Source of the DNA: Aquiflexum balticum DSM 16537
GTDB taxonomy: Bacteria; Bacteroidota; Bacteroidia; Cytophagales; Cyclobacteriaceae
Assembly: GCF_900176595.1 (NCBI RefSeq)
Contig: NZ_LT838813.1
Coordinates: 4,296,001-4,360,000, forward strand
Direction of reading: 5' to 3'
Length of the DNA stretch: 64,000 bases
Shown: piece by piece, positions 17,459 to 25,460 of the stretch
Numbering within the stretch: the first letter of the stretch is position 1
Layout of the letters: each line of letters starts with the position of its first letter
Program-made: the position numbers and the translations under genes
The notes under the pieces: model-generated
What the model was told of the DNA's origin: nothing
Database searches by the model: none
Seen by the model: only the letters and a program-made list of their open reading frames with translations

Positions 17459-17908
17459 TCACTTTACCAATTTCACCTCTATAGCACTCAGTCCTTTCGG
17501 TGTTTTTTCAGTATCGTAGGTCACTTTATCATTTTCTTTTATAGGATCAATACAGGATTTGAAGTGAACAAATAGACTTTCTTGCGTTTGATCGTCTTTG
17601 ATGAATCCATAACCTTTGGACTCATTAAAAAATGTCACTTTGCCGGTTTTCGGAGCGCCATCATCTTCACCTTCAACTTGCTTGGAGGTGCCTATCTGAA
17701 TACTTTCAACATCAATCTTTCTTTTTTTGGTTGGATCTGGAGGAGTAGAAGTTATATTGCCATCTTCATCCACATAAGCAATCATATCCTCGTAGTCTGC
17801 TGTTTCATTGGACTTTCGGGCTTCTTTTTTCTCTTCCTTTTCCTTTTTCTTTTTCAGTCTTAATTTTTCTTTTTCCTTTTTGTTGAAGGTTTCTCTTGAT
17901 TTTGACAT
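17459..17908 (-). CDS. Cold-shock-domain protein with charged N-terminal extension
   Basis: 149 residues. The C-terminal 66 residues are a cold shock domain: TGKVTFFNESKGYGFI carries RNP1 and SLFVHF carries RNP2, so it should bind single-stranded RNA or DNA. The first 40 residues are almost entirely Lys/Glu/Arg and probably a coiled or disordered nucleic-acid-binding tail. A disordered linker (DEDGNITSTPPDPTKKRK) joins the two. Plain bacterial Csp proteins are about 70 residues; this extended form is common in Bacteroidota. Likely an RNA chaperone. Confidence 0.88.
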   Translation of the reverse strand: MSKSRETFNKKEKEKLRLKKKKEKEEKKEARKSNETADYEDMIAYVDEDGNITSTPPDPTKKRKIDVESIQIGTSKQVEGEDDGAPKTGKVTFFNESKGYGFIKDDQTQESLFVHFKSCIDPIKENDKVTYDTEKTPKGLSAIEVKLVK

Positions 17909-18179
17909 TCAGTAATTTATCTAATTTAACATTTTTTTATCTAAAAAATATACACTTCTAATCTCATACATTTTGGTTCAACTTCCAAAAATGAAACTTA
18001 AGATTTACAAAAATACCATGATTTTCTGTGCAATCCCTAATTTATGTTAAAAGTATTTGATTTATACCAAGAAAGTATTGATCCAAATAAAAACAAAGCT
18101 CTTGTATGGATTTTCATTGTATCTTTTGAACAGATTTATTTAGCTTAGAACAAATAATTGCAAGTATATAAATTGATTC

Positions 18180-19301
18180 ATGAAAGAGCTTCAGCAAATC
18201 ATCCAGGCATACCAAAGAAGTAAACGAAGCAACCAAAAAGCAGCTATTGCAACTGTTGTCAAGGTTGATGGATCGGCCTATAGGAGACCGGGCGCTAGAA
18301 TGTTGATCACTGAGGACGGGGAATTAACAGGTGCCATAAGCGGAGGATGCCTCGAAGGCGATGCATTGAGAAAAGCTCAATCGGTTATTTTTCAGCAAAA
18401 GTCCATGGTAGTAACTTATGATACTACTGATGAAGATGATCAGAAATTTGGGGTAGGTCTTGGGTGTAATGGAATCATTCAGGTTTTGATCGAGCCCATT
18501 GACCTAAATGAAAAAGATAATCCATTGGAATTATTGAAAATTGCCCTGGATGACAGAAGATCAAGCACTTTGATAACTGTTTTTTCTTTGAAACATTCCC
18601 GTTCAGAACAAATAGGAACAAAAATCCTGAAAAAAGGAGAAAAGATATACGGTACTCCCGAAAAAATAGATAGTGATTTATTAAATCAAATTCTCAATGA
18701 GATTAATTATTTAATTGATAAAGAGACTAATATAATAAAAAATTATCCCGACTTTGATGATGTTTTTGTGCTTTATGAAAGGATCAAACCACCTGTTCAA
18801 CTTTTTCTTTTCGGTGCAGGCAATGACACCATTCCATTGACTAAAATGGCAGCAATTTTAGGTTGGCAGATCAATTTGATGGATGGAAGAAAAAATCATG
18901 CTACAAAGGAAAGGTTTCCTGATGCATCGACAATAATAACCGGAACTCCTTCTGAAGTAGTTCAACAGCTCCACCCTGATTCCAATTCAGTTGCTTTGTT
19001 AATGACACATAACTTTGAATATGAATTAGAGGTTTTAAATCATCTCATACCATTTAACTTACCTTATATAGGGATTTTGGGACCGAAAAAGAAGACTGAA
19101 AAACTCATTTTCAGATTATCCGAGAAAGGAATTATAGTTTCTACTGAAAACATATTTGCTCCAACTGGTTTGAATCTAGGTGCCGAAGGTTCAGAGGAAA
19201 TTGCTTTGTCCATAATCGCAGAAATAAAAGCCGTGCTCAACAATAAAAAACCAATTTTTCTGAGAGATAAATCCGGTCCTATACATGAAGAAGAATTATG
19301 A
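18180..19301 (+). CDS. XdhC/CoxI family molybdoenzyme maturation protein
   Basis: 373 residues. The N-terminal XdhC_CoxI domain has the motifs VDGSAYRRPGARMLI and GAISGGCLEGD (residues about 29-60). A Rossmann-like XdhC_C domain begins at LFLFGAGNDTIPL near residue 206. XdhC binds sulfurated molybdenum cofactor and inserts it into xanthine-dehydrogenase-type enzymes, with a cysteine desulfurase as sulfur source. Both a desulfurase and a client enzyme are encoded within 5 kb, a strong context match. The last 4 bp overlap the next gene (ATGA), so the two are co-translated. Confidence 0.9.
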   Translation: MKELQQIIQAYQRSKRSNQKAAIATVVKVDGSAYRRPGARMLITEDGELTGAISGGCLEGDALRKAQSVIFQQKSMVVTYDTTDEDDQKFGVGLGCNGIIQVLIEPIDLNEKDNPLELLKIALDDRRSSTLITVFSLKHSRSEQIGTKILKKGEKIYGTPEKIDSDLLNQILNEINYLIDKETNIIKNYPDFDDVFVLYERIKPPVQLFLFGAGNDTIPLTKMAAILGWQINLMDGRKNHATKERFPDASTIITGTPSEVVQQLHPDSNSVALLMTHNFEYELEVLNHLIPFNLPYIGILGPKKKTEKLIFRLSEKGIIVSTENIFAPTGLNLGAEGSEEIALSIIAEIKAVLNNKKPIFLRDKSGPIHEEEL

Positions 19302-19894
19302 AACCGGTGAAAACAGGAATTATAATTTTGGCTGCAGGAAGTTCTTCCCGACTCGGTCAACCAAAACAGCTTTTAAAGTATCAGGGAAAGACATTGATCA
19401 GAAGGGCAATTGATACGGCCTTGGAATGTAAGTCTGATGCCAGTGTTCTAGTTATAGGAGCCAATTTTGAATTAATAAAAAAAGAAGTTCAGGATACAAA
19501 TGTTGATATTGTTATCAACCATGTTTGGGAGACGGGCATGGCTTCAGGGATGCAAATGGGTCTGAATTTTTTGGACAATAAAATTGCTCCTGATCAGGTT
19601 ATTTTAATGCTTTGTGATCAGCCCTTTGTGGATTCAGAACTCCTAAATAACATGATTGGAAAACAAACTGTAACAAGTAAAGGAATAATTGCTTGTCATT
19701 ATAATGGTACTTTTGGAGTTCCTGCTCTTTTTACAAGTAAGTATTTTCCTGAATTAATTGAATTAAGAGGTTCAGAAGGGGCCAAAAAAGTAATTTATGC
19801 CCATCTTGACGATATGGAAAAAATGGACTTCCCAAATGCCGCTATTGATATTGATACCCCGGAAGATTACTTGAGATTGACTAGAGGGGATTAG
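19298..19894 (+). CDS. MobA-like molybdenum cofactor nucleotidyltransferase
   Basis: 198 residues. The NTP-binding signature IILAAGSSSRLGQPKQLL lies at about residues 8-25, and the metal-binding LCDQPF segment lies near residue 106, as in MobA/MocA/IspD-type transferases. In this setting it most likely forms the molybdopterin-cytosine or -guanine dinucleotide cofactor for the Mo-hydroxylase at 21694. Coupled to xdhC by a 4-bp overlap. Its 3' end overlaps the convergent cysteine desulfurase gene by 14 bp. Confidence 0.88.
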   Translation: MKPVKTGIIILAAGSSSRLGQPKQLLKYQGKTLIRRAIDTALECKSDASVLVIGANFELIKKEVQDTNVDIVINHVWETGMASGMQMGLNFLDNKIAPDQVILMLCDQPFVDSELLNNMIGKQTVTSKGIIACHYNGTFGVPALFTSKYFPELIELRGSEGAKKVIYAHLDDMEKMDFPNAAIDIDTPEDYLRLTRGD

Positions 19895-21035
19895 AAGCCC
19901 TTAGTTCTTTCACCACTGCTTCAATATATTCAGCTGCGAACTCAATATCATTTTCAGTAGTGTCCTTTCCCAAGCTGAATCGGATTGAGGCCCTTCCCAA
20001 ATCTGAATCAAGCCCCATTGCTGCCAAGACATGAGAGGGCTTGGGCAAAATACTGGTACAAGCTGATCCTGAGCTAACTGCAATTTCTCTGTTTACTCTC
20101 TTGAGCAATTCCTCCCCTTCCACTCCCGAAAATGAAATATTGCTGACATGGGAAAGCCTTTGGGTTTGACTTCCATTTAAGGTGGTACCTTCTATGCCTA
20201 ATATCTTTTTTTCCAGTGCATCTCTGAGCAAACACAGCCTTTCTGCATCCTCGATCAATCTTTTGGATCTTAATTGTGCGGCTTTTCCAAAGCCTACTAT
20301 TCCAGGTACATTCAAAGTCCCACTCCTAAATCCCTTTTCATGACCTCCCCCGTCGATCAATGACAAGGGTTTAGGTAAATGATGGTTATGGCGGATATAG
20401 AGAGCGCCAACACCTTTTGGACCATACATTTTATGCGCAGAAATAGCCATTAAATGTATTCCCGATGTCGAGATCGGGATCTTTCCAGCAGCCTGAACTG
20501 CATCCGCAAAAAGTATTAAGTCATGCTCTCCTGCCAATTTTATCAAATCCGACATAGGATGAATAAGTCCGGTTTCGTTATTGGCCCACATAAAAGCAAG
20601 CATTTTAGTGTGGGGTCGAATGTTTGATTTCAATTCATTCAAATCAATCTCACCAAACTGATTTACAGGAAGATAAGTGACCTCCGCCCCTTTTGACTCC
20701 AAAGACTTTAAGGTATCCAAAACTGCTTTATGCTCAGTTTGACAGGTGATATAATGTTGTTTTTGTCCATTATAAAATTCAAAAATGCCTTTTAGTGCGA
20801 GGTTAATGGATTCAGTGGCACCGGATGTAAAAACAATTTCCTTTGTCTTCGCCCCAATCAGATTGGCAATTTGTTCTCTAGCTGTCTCCACGGCATCTTC
20901 TGCTACCCAACCGTAAGGATGACTCTTGCTGGCAGCATTGCCAAAATGTTCTCCAAACCAGGGCAACATGGCTTCAATGACTTCCTTAGCACAGGGAGTA
21001 GTTGCATTATAATCTAAATAAATGGGGTATTTCAT
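19881..21035 (-). CDS. Cysteine desulfurase, NifS/IscS-like class V aminotransferase
   Basis: 384 residues. The N-terminus IYLDYNATTPC is diagnostic. The PLP lysine is in SAHKMYGPKGVGALY near residue 200, and the active-site cysteine in SSGSACTS near residue 322 carries the persulfide. It converts cysteine to alanine and passes sulfur on to Fe-S clusters, tRNA or, as the neighbours suggest, to the Mo cofactor via XdhC. It is transcribed toward the xdhC operon and overlaps its end by 14 bp, so it is a local neighbour rather than an operon member. It could instead be the general housekeeping enzyme. Confidence 0.9.
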   Translation of the reverse strand: MKYPIYLDYNATTPCAKEVIEAMLPWFGEHFGNAASKSHPYGWVAEDAVETAREQIANLIGAKTKEIVFTSGATESINLALKGIFEFYNGQKQHYITCQTEHKAVLDTLKSLESKGAEVTYLPVNQFGEIDLNELKSNIRPHTKMLAFMWANNETGLIHPMSDLIKLAGEHDLILFADAVQAAGKIPISTSGIHLMAISAHKMYGPKGVGALYIRHNHHLPKPLSLIDGGGHEKGFRSGTLNVPGIVGFGKAAQLRSKRLIEDAERLCLLRDALEKKILGIEGTTLNGSQTQRLSHVSNISFSGVEGEELLKRVNREIAVSSGSACTSILPKPSHVLAAMGLDSDLGRASIRFSLGKDTTENDIEFAAEYIEAVVKELRASNPL

Positions 21036-21112
21036 GTTGTTGACAATGTAAAACCTTTGCCTTATTCAAGCAAGATTTTCAGGATTTACGGCTGAATTAA
21101 TTAATTTTGGGT

Positions 21113-21469
21113 ATGCAGGAAACTTGGAAGTTAGCTATTTCTCCGTCCATTCAATATAATGACCTTAAACACCTGGTTCAGGAACTACTTCTTGAAAACC
21201 AAAAAGAAATGGGAATATTTCTTTCTTATTATTATAAAAAAGAAGGAGCTGTTGTAGAAAATGTTCAATTGATAGGACCGATATTTTTTTCGAAGGAAAA
21301 GGGAGGTGATTTTATAGTGGATTTTGAATTGATACATTTCAATGCTTGTCTCAATATTCATGAGCAGAACAAAGACAAAATGAAAGTCCAATTTGAGTTT
21401 GACCAGGATTCAAATGAGCTTATCCTTATTGGGCCTTATTGGCCTGAAAGGGAAATGGATGAAATTTGA
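21113..21469 (+). CDS. Small hypothetical protein
   Basis: 118 residues from the ATG at 21113; a TTG two codons upstream is the alternative. It is divergent from the cysteine desulfurase, with a 77-bp gap. Acidic and alpha/beta in character, with no signal peptide or transmembrane segment. Ends GPYWPEREMDEI. I recognise no family. Its complete frame and normal codon use support a real gene. Confidence 0.55.
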   Translation: MQETWKLAISPSIQYNDLKHLVQELLLENQKEMGIFLSYYYKKEGAVVENVQLIGPIFFSKEKGGDFIVDFELIHFNACLNIHEQNKDKMKVQFEFDQDSNELILIGPYWPEREMDEI

Positions 21470-21652
21470 AGTAGACTTGAGATATTTGATTAAGAATTTG
21501 GATGGTAGATTTTAGATTTATCAATACCAGGTCTCTATTATAGAAAAAAATCATTTTATTCAAATGAATCTAAGTTTCCCAATACAAGGGGCGGAATTGG
21601 CTCTTGGTTCTAATAAATTATCTCACTCGCTACGGCCAGGAAAGACATAAAA

Positions 21653-21687
21653 AAACCTTCCCAGCAGCAAAGCCACCGGGAAGGTTT
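21653..21687 (-). terminator. Strong Rho-independent terminator of the Mo-hydroxylase operon
   Basis: Arms 21653-21662 (AAACCTTCCC) and 21678-21687 are perfect 10-bp complements around a 15-nt loop. On the minus strand the stem is followed by a run of T. It lies 7 bp past the stop codon of the molybdopterin-binding subunit gene. Confidence 0.88.
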
Positions 21688-21693
21688 GAAAAT

Positions 21694-23853
21694 TTAAGTT
21701 CTCTTTATCTGTAGTTTGATATCTGAGAATTCTTTTTGTTCTATAAATGGCTGCGTTCTGATCCTGCGTCCTGTGGCTGCAAAGATTGCGTTGGCAATTG
21801 CTCCACCTGTTGGCGGAAGTGCAGGCTCACCCAATCCGGTTGGGTCATATCCACTATCCACATAATGCACATCTATTTCAGGTACTTCCTTCATTCTGAT
21901 TAGTCTGTAAGTATCAAAATTCTTTTGTTTGGGAAGTCCATTTTCGAAAGTCATATTGGTAAACATGGCATGGCCCATTCCATCCACAATGCCACCACGT
22001 ACTTGCTGGTTTGCACCTGTTGGATGGACCACAGTGCCGCAATCAGTAGCTGCAGTGATTTTTTTCAGGACAGGCTGGCCATTTTCCATTTCTATATTCG
22101 CAACTTGGGCGACATAGGATCTGTGTGAGAAATAGACGCTGAATCCTTGCATCACATCTTTATTTTTACCCCAATTGGATTTTTCTGCGGCGGTTTGGAT
22201 AACACCCCGCATTCTATCAATGTCATAATGAATTTCACCTACAGGATTGTTTTTGGCTCTGTCCAAGAGGTCCAATCGCATTTTGACAGGGTCTTTTTTG
22301 GCAGCCAAAGCCACTTCATCCAGAAATGATTGCTCTGCATAGGCCAGGAAATTTGTTATTGGCGCTCTCCATGCATTAGTCGTAATTGGCGACTTGTGCT
22401 CGACATTTTCAATCAAAAGATTATCAACAGAACCTGAGGGGAAGTTATTTTCACGGGTAGAATTACCTGCATTGATACCAACACCCCGGAGTTTATATCC
22501 GATCATGTTTCCTTGATCATCCAATGCTGCCTGGAATCTATACCTGACTGCAGGTCTATATGCACCGCCTGTCATATCATCCTCTCTGCTCCAAGTTACC
22601 TTTACAGGTTTATCAAGCATTTTTGACAATTCGGCTGCTTCAACCACAAAATCAGCAGCCAGTCTTCTACCAAAACCACCACCAAGTCTTGTCAATTCCA
22701 CTGTAATGTTTTCCTTAGGAATATCGAGGAGCCTCGATGTCTCCATTCTTGCCCTATCAGGTGTTTGTGTGGGACCTATTAATTCCACCTTATCTCCTTT
22801 GACATGTGCAAAGAAATTTTGGGGTTCCATAGGTGAATGGGATAAAAACGGGCATTGATACTCACTGGTGATTACTTGGGCCGCATTTTTGAAGGCTGTT
22901 TCCACATCACCGTCTTTTCGCATGACCCTAGCGTCTTTACTTTCAAGAAGCTCTTTAAATATACGATCATGATCAAAACTGCTTTCCACAGTTCCATCAG
23001 GTTCATACTCAATTCTAAGCTTGTTTTTAGCTTTAATCAGGGGCCATGTAGACTCACCAATAACTGCTACTTTATTATTGAAGACAATTACATCGGAAAC
23101 ACCTGCAACAGATCTTGCTGCCGAATCATCCACGGATTTGATCTTCATTCCAAAAGGAGGTCGTGTAATCATTGCATTGACCATCCCCTCTCTGTAAAAA
23201 TCCAAGCCAAAAAGCGGTTGGCCTGTATAAATCTCCTTCCCCTTGACATTTTTGACCGGGGTTCCAATGATTTTAAAGTCTTTAGGATCCTTCAAACTTA
23301 CTTCCTCGGGTGCGGTTAATTTTGAAGCATCAGTCACCATTTCACCATAAGAGAATTTCTTCTTTCCATTATGAAAAATCTCCCCTTTTTCAGTGGTCAA
23401 TTCAGTAGCCGGAACTTGAAGTTTTTCAGCCGCCGCCGCAACTAATAAATGCCTTGCCGTTGCACCTGCTTTTCTCAATCTTTCCCAAGAATGAGGCATG
23501 GCCCCGGAGCCTCCGGTAAGTTGTCGGTCATATTTTTCATTGTCCAAAGCTGCCTGAAATACCCTTACCTTGTTCCAATCAGCATCAAGTTCTTCTGCAA
23601 CAATCATCGGAAATGAGGTAATGATATTTTGACCCAGTTCAGGATTGGGAGAGTATATGACGATGTCTCCAGTTGGAGAAATGGATAGATAGGCATTGAA
23701 TTCATGAACCTGCGAAAGCACTTCCGCATCGGATAGCACCTGGACTTTTGGGGAATCACAGCTGGACCAATTGAAACCTATAAATAGACCCCCTGCTGTG
23801 GTTCCAGCAATTTTTAGAAAGTCCCTCCTATTTGTTTTTGTTAGATTTGCCAT
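21694..23853 (-). CDS. Molybdopterin-binding subunit of an IorB-like xanthine dehydrogenase family enzyme, Tat-exported
   Basis: 719 residues. A twin-arginine signal (NRRDFLKIAGTTAGG, residues 8-22) with a following Cys in SSC indicates export as a folded holoenzyme. The large Mo-hydroxylase fold is shown by GGGFGRR near residue 395 and GEPALPPTGGAIANA near residue 672, where the catalytic Glu region lies. The layout matches isoquinoline 1-oxidoreductase beta subunits (periplasmic aldehyde or N-heterocycle hydroxylases). It lies 2 bp downstream of the 2Fe-2S subunit gene and is followed by a terminator. The client cofactor proteins are encoded at 18180-19894. Physiological substrate unknown. 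Confidence 0.9.
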   Translation of the reverse strand: MANLTKTNRRDFLKIAGTTAGGLFIGFNWSSCDSPKVQVLSDAEVLSQVHEFNAYLSISPTGDIVIYSPNPELGQNIITSFPMIVAEELDADWNKVRVFQAALDNEKYDRQLTGGSGAMPHSWERLRKAGATARHLLVAAAAEKLQVPATELTTEKGEIFHNGKKKFSYGEMVTDASKLTAPEEVSLKDPKDFKIIGTPVKNVKGKEIYTGQPLFGLDFYREGMVNAMITRPPFGMKIKSVDDSAARSVAGVSDVIVFNNKVAVIGESTWPLIKAKNKLRIEYEPDGTVESSFDHDRIFKELLESKDARVMRKDGDVETAFKNAAQVITSEYQCPFLSHSPMEPQNFFAHVKGDKVELIGPTQTPDRARMETSRLLDIPKENITVELTRLGGGFGRRLAADFVVEAAELSKMLDKPVKVTWSREDDMTGGAYRPAVRYRFQAALDDQGNMIGYKLRGVGINAGNSTRENNFPSGSVDNLLIENVEHKSPITTNAWRAPITNFLAYAEQSFLDEVALAAKKDPVKMRLDLLDRAKNNPVGEIHYDIDRMRGVIQTAAEKSNWGKNKDVMQGFSVYFSHRSYVAQVANIEMENGQPVLKKITAATDCGTVVHPTGANQQVRGGIVDGMGHAMFTNMTFENGLPKQKNFDTYRLIRMKEVPEIDVHYVDSGYDPTGLGEPALPPTGGAIANAIFAATGRRIRTQPFIEQKEFSDIKLQIKRT

Positions 23854-23855
23854 GA

Positions 23856-24314
23856 TTATTTAAGTTTTGCTGCCATTGCTACTGCTTCTCTGATTTTGTG
23901 GTATGTTCCACACCTACATAGATTCCTGTTCATCACATTGTCTATTTCTTCCAAAGAAGGATTGGGGTTTTTCTTTAAGAAAGCAGAAGCAGTCATAATT
24001 TGCCCTGACTGACAATATCCGCATTGGGCCACATCTATATCAGCCCATGCTTTTTGAACCGGGTGGTCTCCTTCTTCTGACAAACCTTCTATTGTTGTGA
24101 TTTTATCTGAACCAACGCTGGAAACAGGTAATGTGCAGGAATAAACTGCCTCATCATTGAGATGAACCATGCAAGCGCCGCATTGTGCTATTCCACAAGA
24201 ATATTTGGTACCTACAAGCCCCAGATGATCTCTTAAAACCCAAAGTAAAGGAGTATCATCATCGACATCCACTTGGTGTTCTTTGCCATTAATTCGAAGT
24301 TTGAAATTTGCCAT
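23856..24314 (-). CDS. (2Fe-2S)-binding subunit of the Mo-hydroxylase (IorA-like)
   Basis: 152 residues. It has both iron-sulfur sites of the family. The plant-ferredoxin-type cluster uses Cys40, Cys45, Cys48 and Cys60 ([12 protein letters not shown]). The helical C-terminal cluster uses Cys98, Cys101, Cys133 and Cys135 (QCGYCQSGQ and NLCRCGTY). It passes electrons from the Mo centre to an external acceptor. No own signal sequence, so it is presumably carried across the membrane by its Tat-bearing partner. First gene of the two-gene operon. Confidence 0.92.
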   Translation of the reverse strand: MANFKLRINGKEHQVDVDDDTPLLWVLRDHLGLVGTKYSCGIAQCGACMVHLNDEAVYSCTLPVSSVGSDKITTIEGLSEEGDHPVQKAWADIDVAQCGYCQSGQIMTASAFLKKNPNPSLEEIDNVMNRNLCRCGTYHKIREAVAMAAKLK

Positions 24315-24623
24315 TGGTCTGATTTTAATGGTTAACTCCTAAATTTAATCAATATGTGCTTCCTTTCAAGCCAATTAGATTAGTATTTTAAAAGTATTTT
24401 GATAAACCTTAGAATTGTTTCCTTGAATGGGATCGGTGACTTCTTAAAATTCCAAAATTCAAAGTTGCGCAATAGCATTTCCATATTTTGATTTTTTTAT
24501 TTCTTAAAAGTAAAGTCTCCCTTTTCTTGATTATTCAGTAGTAAATTTTTAAATTTTAGCTTTATTTAGTTACTTTTTCTGCCTTTCCAAACATTGTGTA
24601 GATTCTATCTTTGAAATAGCAAC
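24315..24623. other. 309-bp divergent intergenic region
   Basis: This lies between the Mo-hydroxylase operon (minus) and the envelope operon (plus), so it should contain promoters for both. It is AT-rich with no hairpin or ORF of note. The only motif I can point to is a TAnnTTTG match close to the right-hand gene. Confidence 0.5.
24606..24613 (+). promoter_or_regulatory. Possible Bacteroidota -7 element TATCTTTG
   Basis: This matches the Bacteroidota sigma factor consensus TAnnTTTG exactly. It lies only 10 bp before the ATG at 24624, which would leave an almost leaderless transcript, and no clear TTG element sits at the expected upstream distance. Weak candidate. Confidence 0.3.
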
Positions 24624-25460
24624 ATGAAAAAATTTGCTGCACTTTTGATTATTGCGCTGGTTGCCATCCTTGTTTTGGTAGCTCTTACCAATCCTGAGGT
24701 GTTGGGTAAAGCTTGGTTGTATGTGTTGGGATTTATAGGGTATGTGGTTGTATTGGTAGAAAATGGATTTAAGAAAATTGCTGGGGCCTTTTCAGGTCCC
24801 AAAGAAAAAATACCAGATGTCCTTCCTTCACTCCCTGTTGAAAAAGGCAATTACTCAAAAGAAATTGAGCAAAAAAACCAAGAAGTTTTATCCCTGCAAC
24901 AGAAAATCAAAGAACTTGAAATAAAGCTTAAAAATTCTGAAACAGAATCAGGAAGCCATCTAGGAAAATGCACCCTGACGGTACTGAGATATATTGATGA
25001 TGGAGAAACTACATTGGGGTTGATTTTTCTTAGAAACAAATTTTTTGCCTATACCCTTGAGGATACGCATAGGGATGAAAAAATCAAGGAAAAAACAAGA
25101 ATACCAGCTGGCATTTATAATATAGGTTACAGTCCTGTAGACCCAGCTCAATCAAGGATAACCAGAGATTACCTGAAATTATATAGTCCCTGGTTTACCA
25201 AACACCTTCACCTTCAAAATGTCCCAGGGTTTGAAGGCATATACATTCATGTTGGAAACAGCCATGACAATACCGCAGGCTGTCTTTTGATTGCTGATGG
25301 CGTCTTAGCCGGAACCCAACAAAAGACTCTCCAAAACTCAAGAAATGCTTATCAAAGATTTTATAAAATTATTGCGGCCTTGCTCGATTCCAATGAGCAG
25401 GTAAATATTCAAATACTCAATGAAGACTGGTTTGATCGAAGTAAACTGACATCATTATGA
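24624..25460 (+). CDS. Membrane-anchored DUF5675 protein, possible L,D-transpeptidase-like enzyme
   Basis: 278 residues. Two hydrophobic helices (about 4-21 and 31-46) are followed by a short Pro-rich linker and a coiled coil (about 78-106), then a DUF5675 domain at about 115-268. The domain carries TLEDTHRDEK, RIPAGIYNIGY and GIYIHVGNSHDNTAGC, with His209 and Cys220. The His/Gly-Cys arrangement recalls the SHGC catalytic motif of YkuD L,D-transpeptidases; that link is my inference. DUF5675 is often found in phage and secretion contexts next to lysozymes, and a muramidase follows here with a 4-bp overlap. First gene of a four-gene operon. Confidence 0.75.
   Translation: MKKFAALLIIALVAILVLVALTNPEVLGKAWLYVLGFIGYVVVLVENGFKKIAGAFSGPKEKIPDVLPSLPVEKGNYSKEIEQKNQEVLSLQQKIKELEIKLKNSETESGSHLGKCTLTVLRYIDDGETTLGLIFLRNKFFAYTLEDTHRDEKIKEKTRIPAGIYNIGYSPVDPAQSRITRDYLKLYSPWFTKHLHLQNVPGFEGIYIHVGNSHDNTAGCLLIADGVLAGTQQKTLQNSRNAYQRFYKIIAALLDSNEQVNIQILNEDWFDRSKLTSL

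Noticed and set aside
20455-20485. Short inverted repeat CCCGATGTCGAGATCGGG
   Set aside because: It lies inside the cysteine desulfurase coding frame and is likely a coding coincidence; similar CCCGAT words occur elsewhere without clear function.
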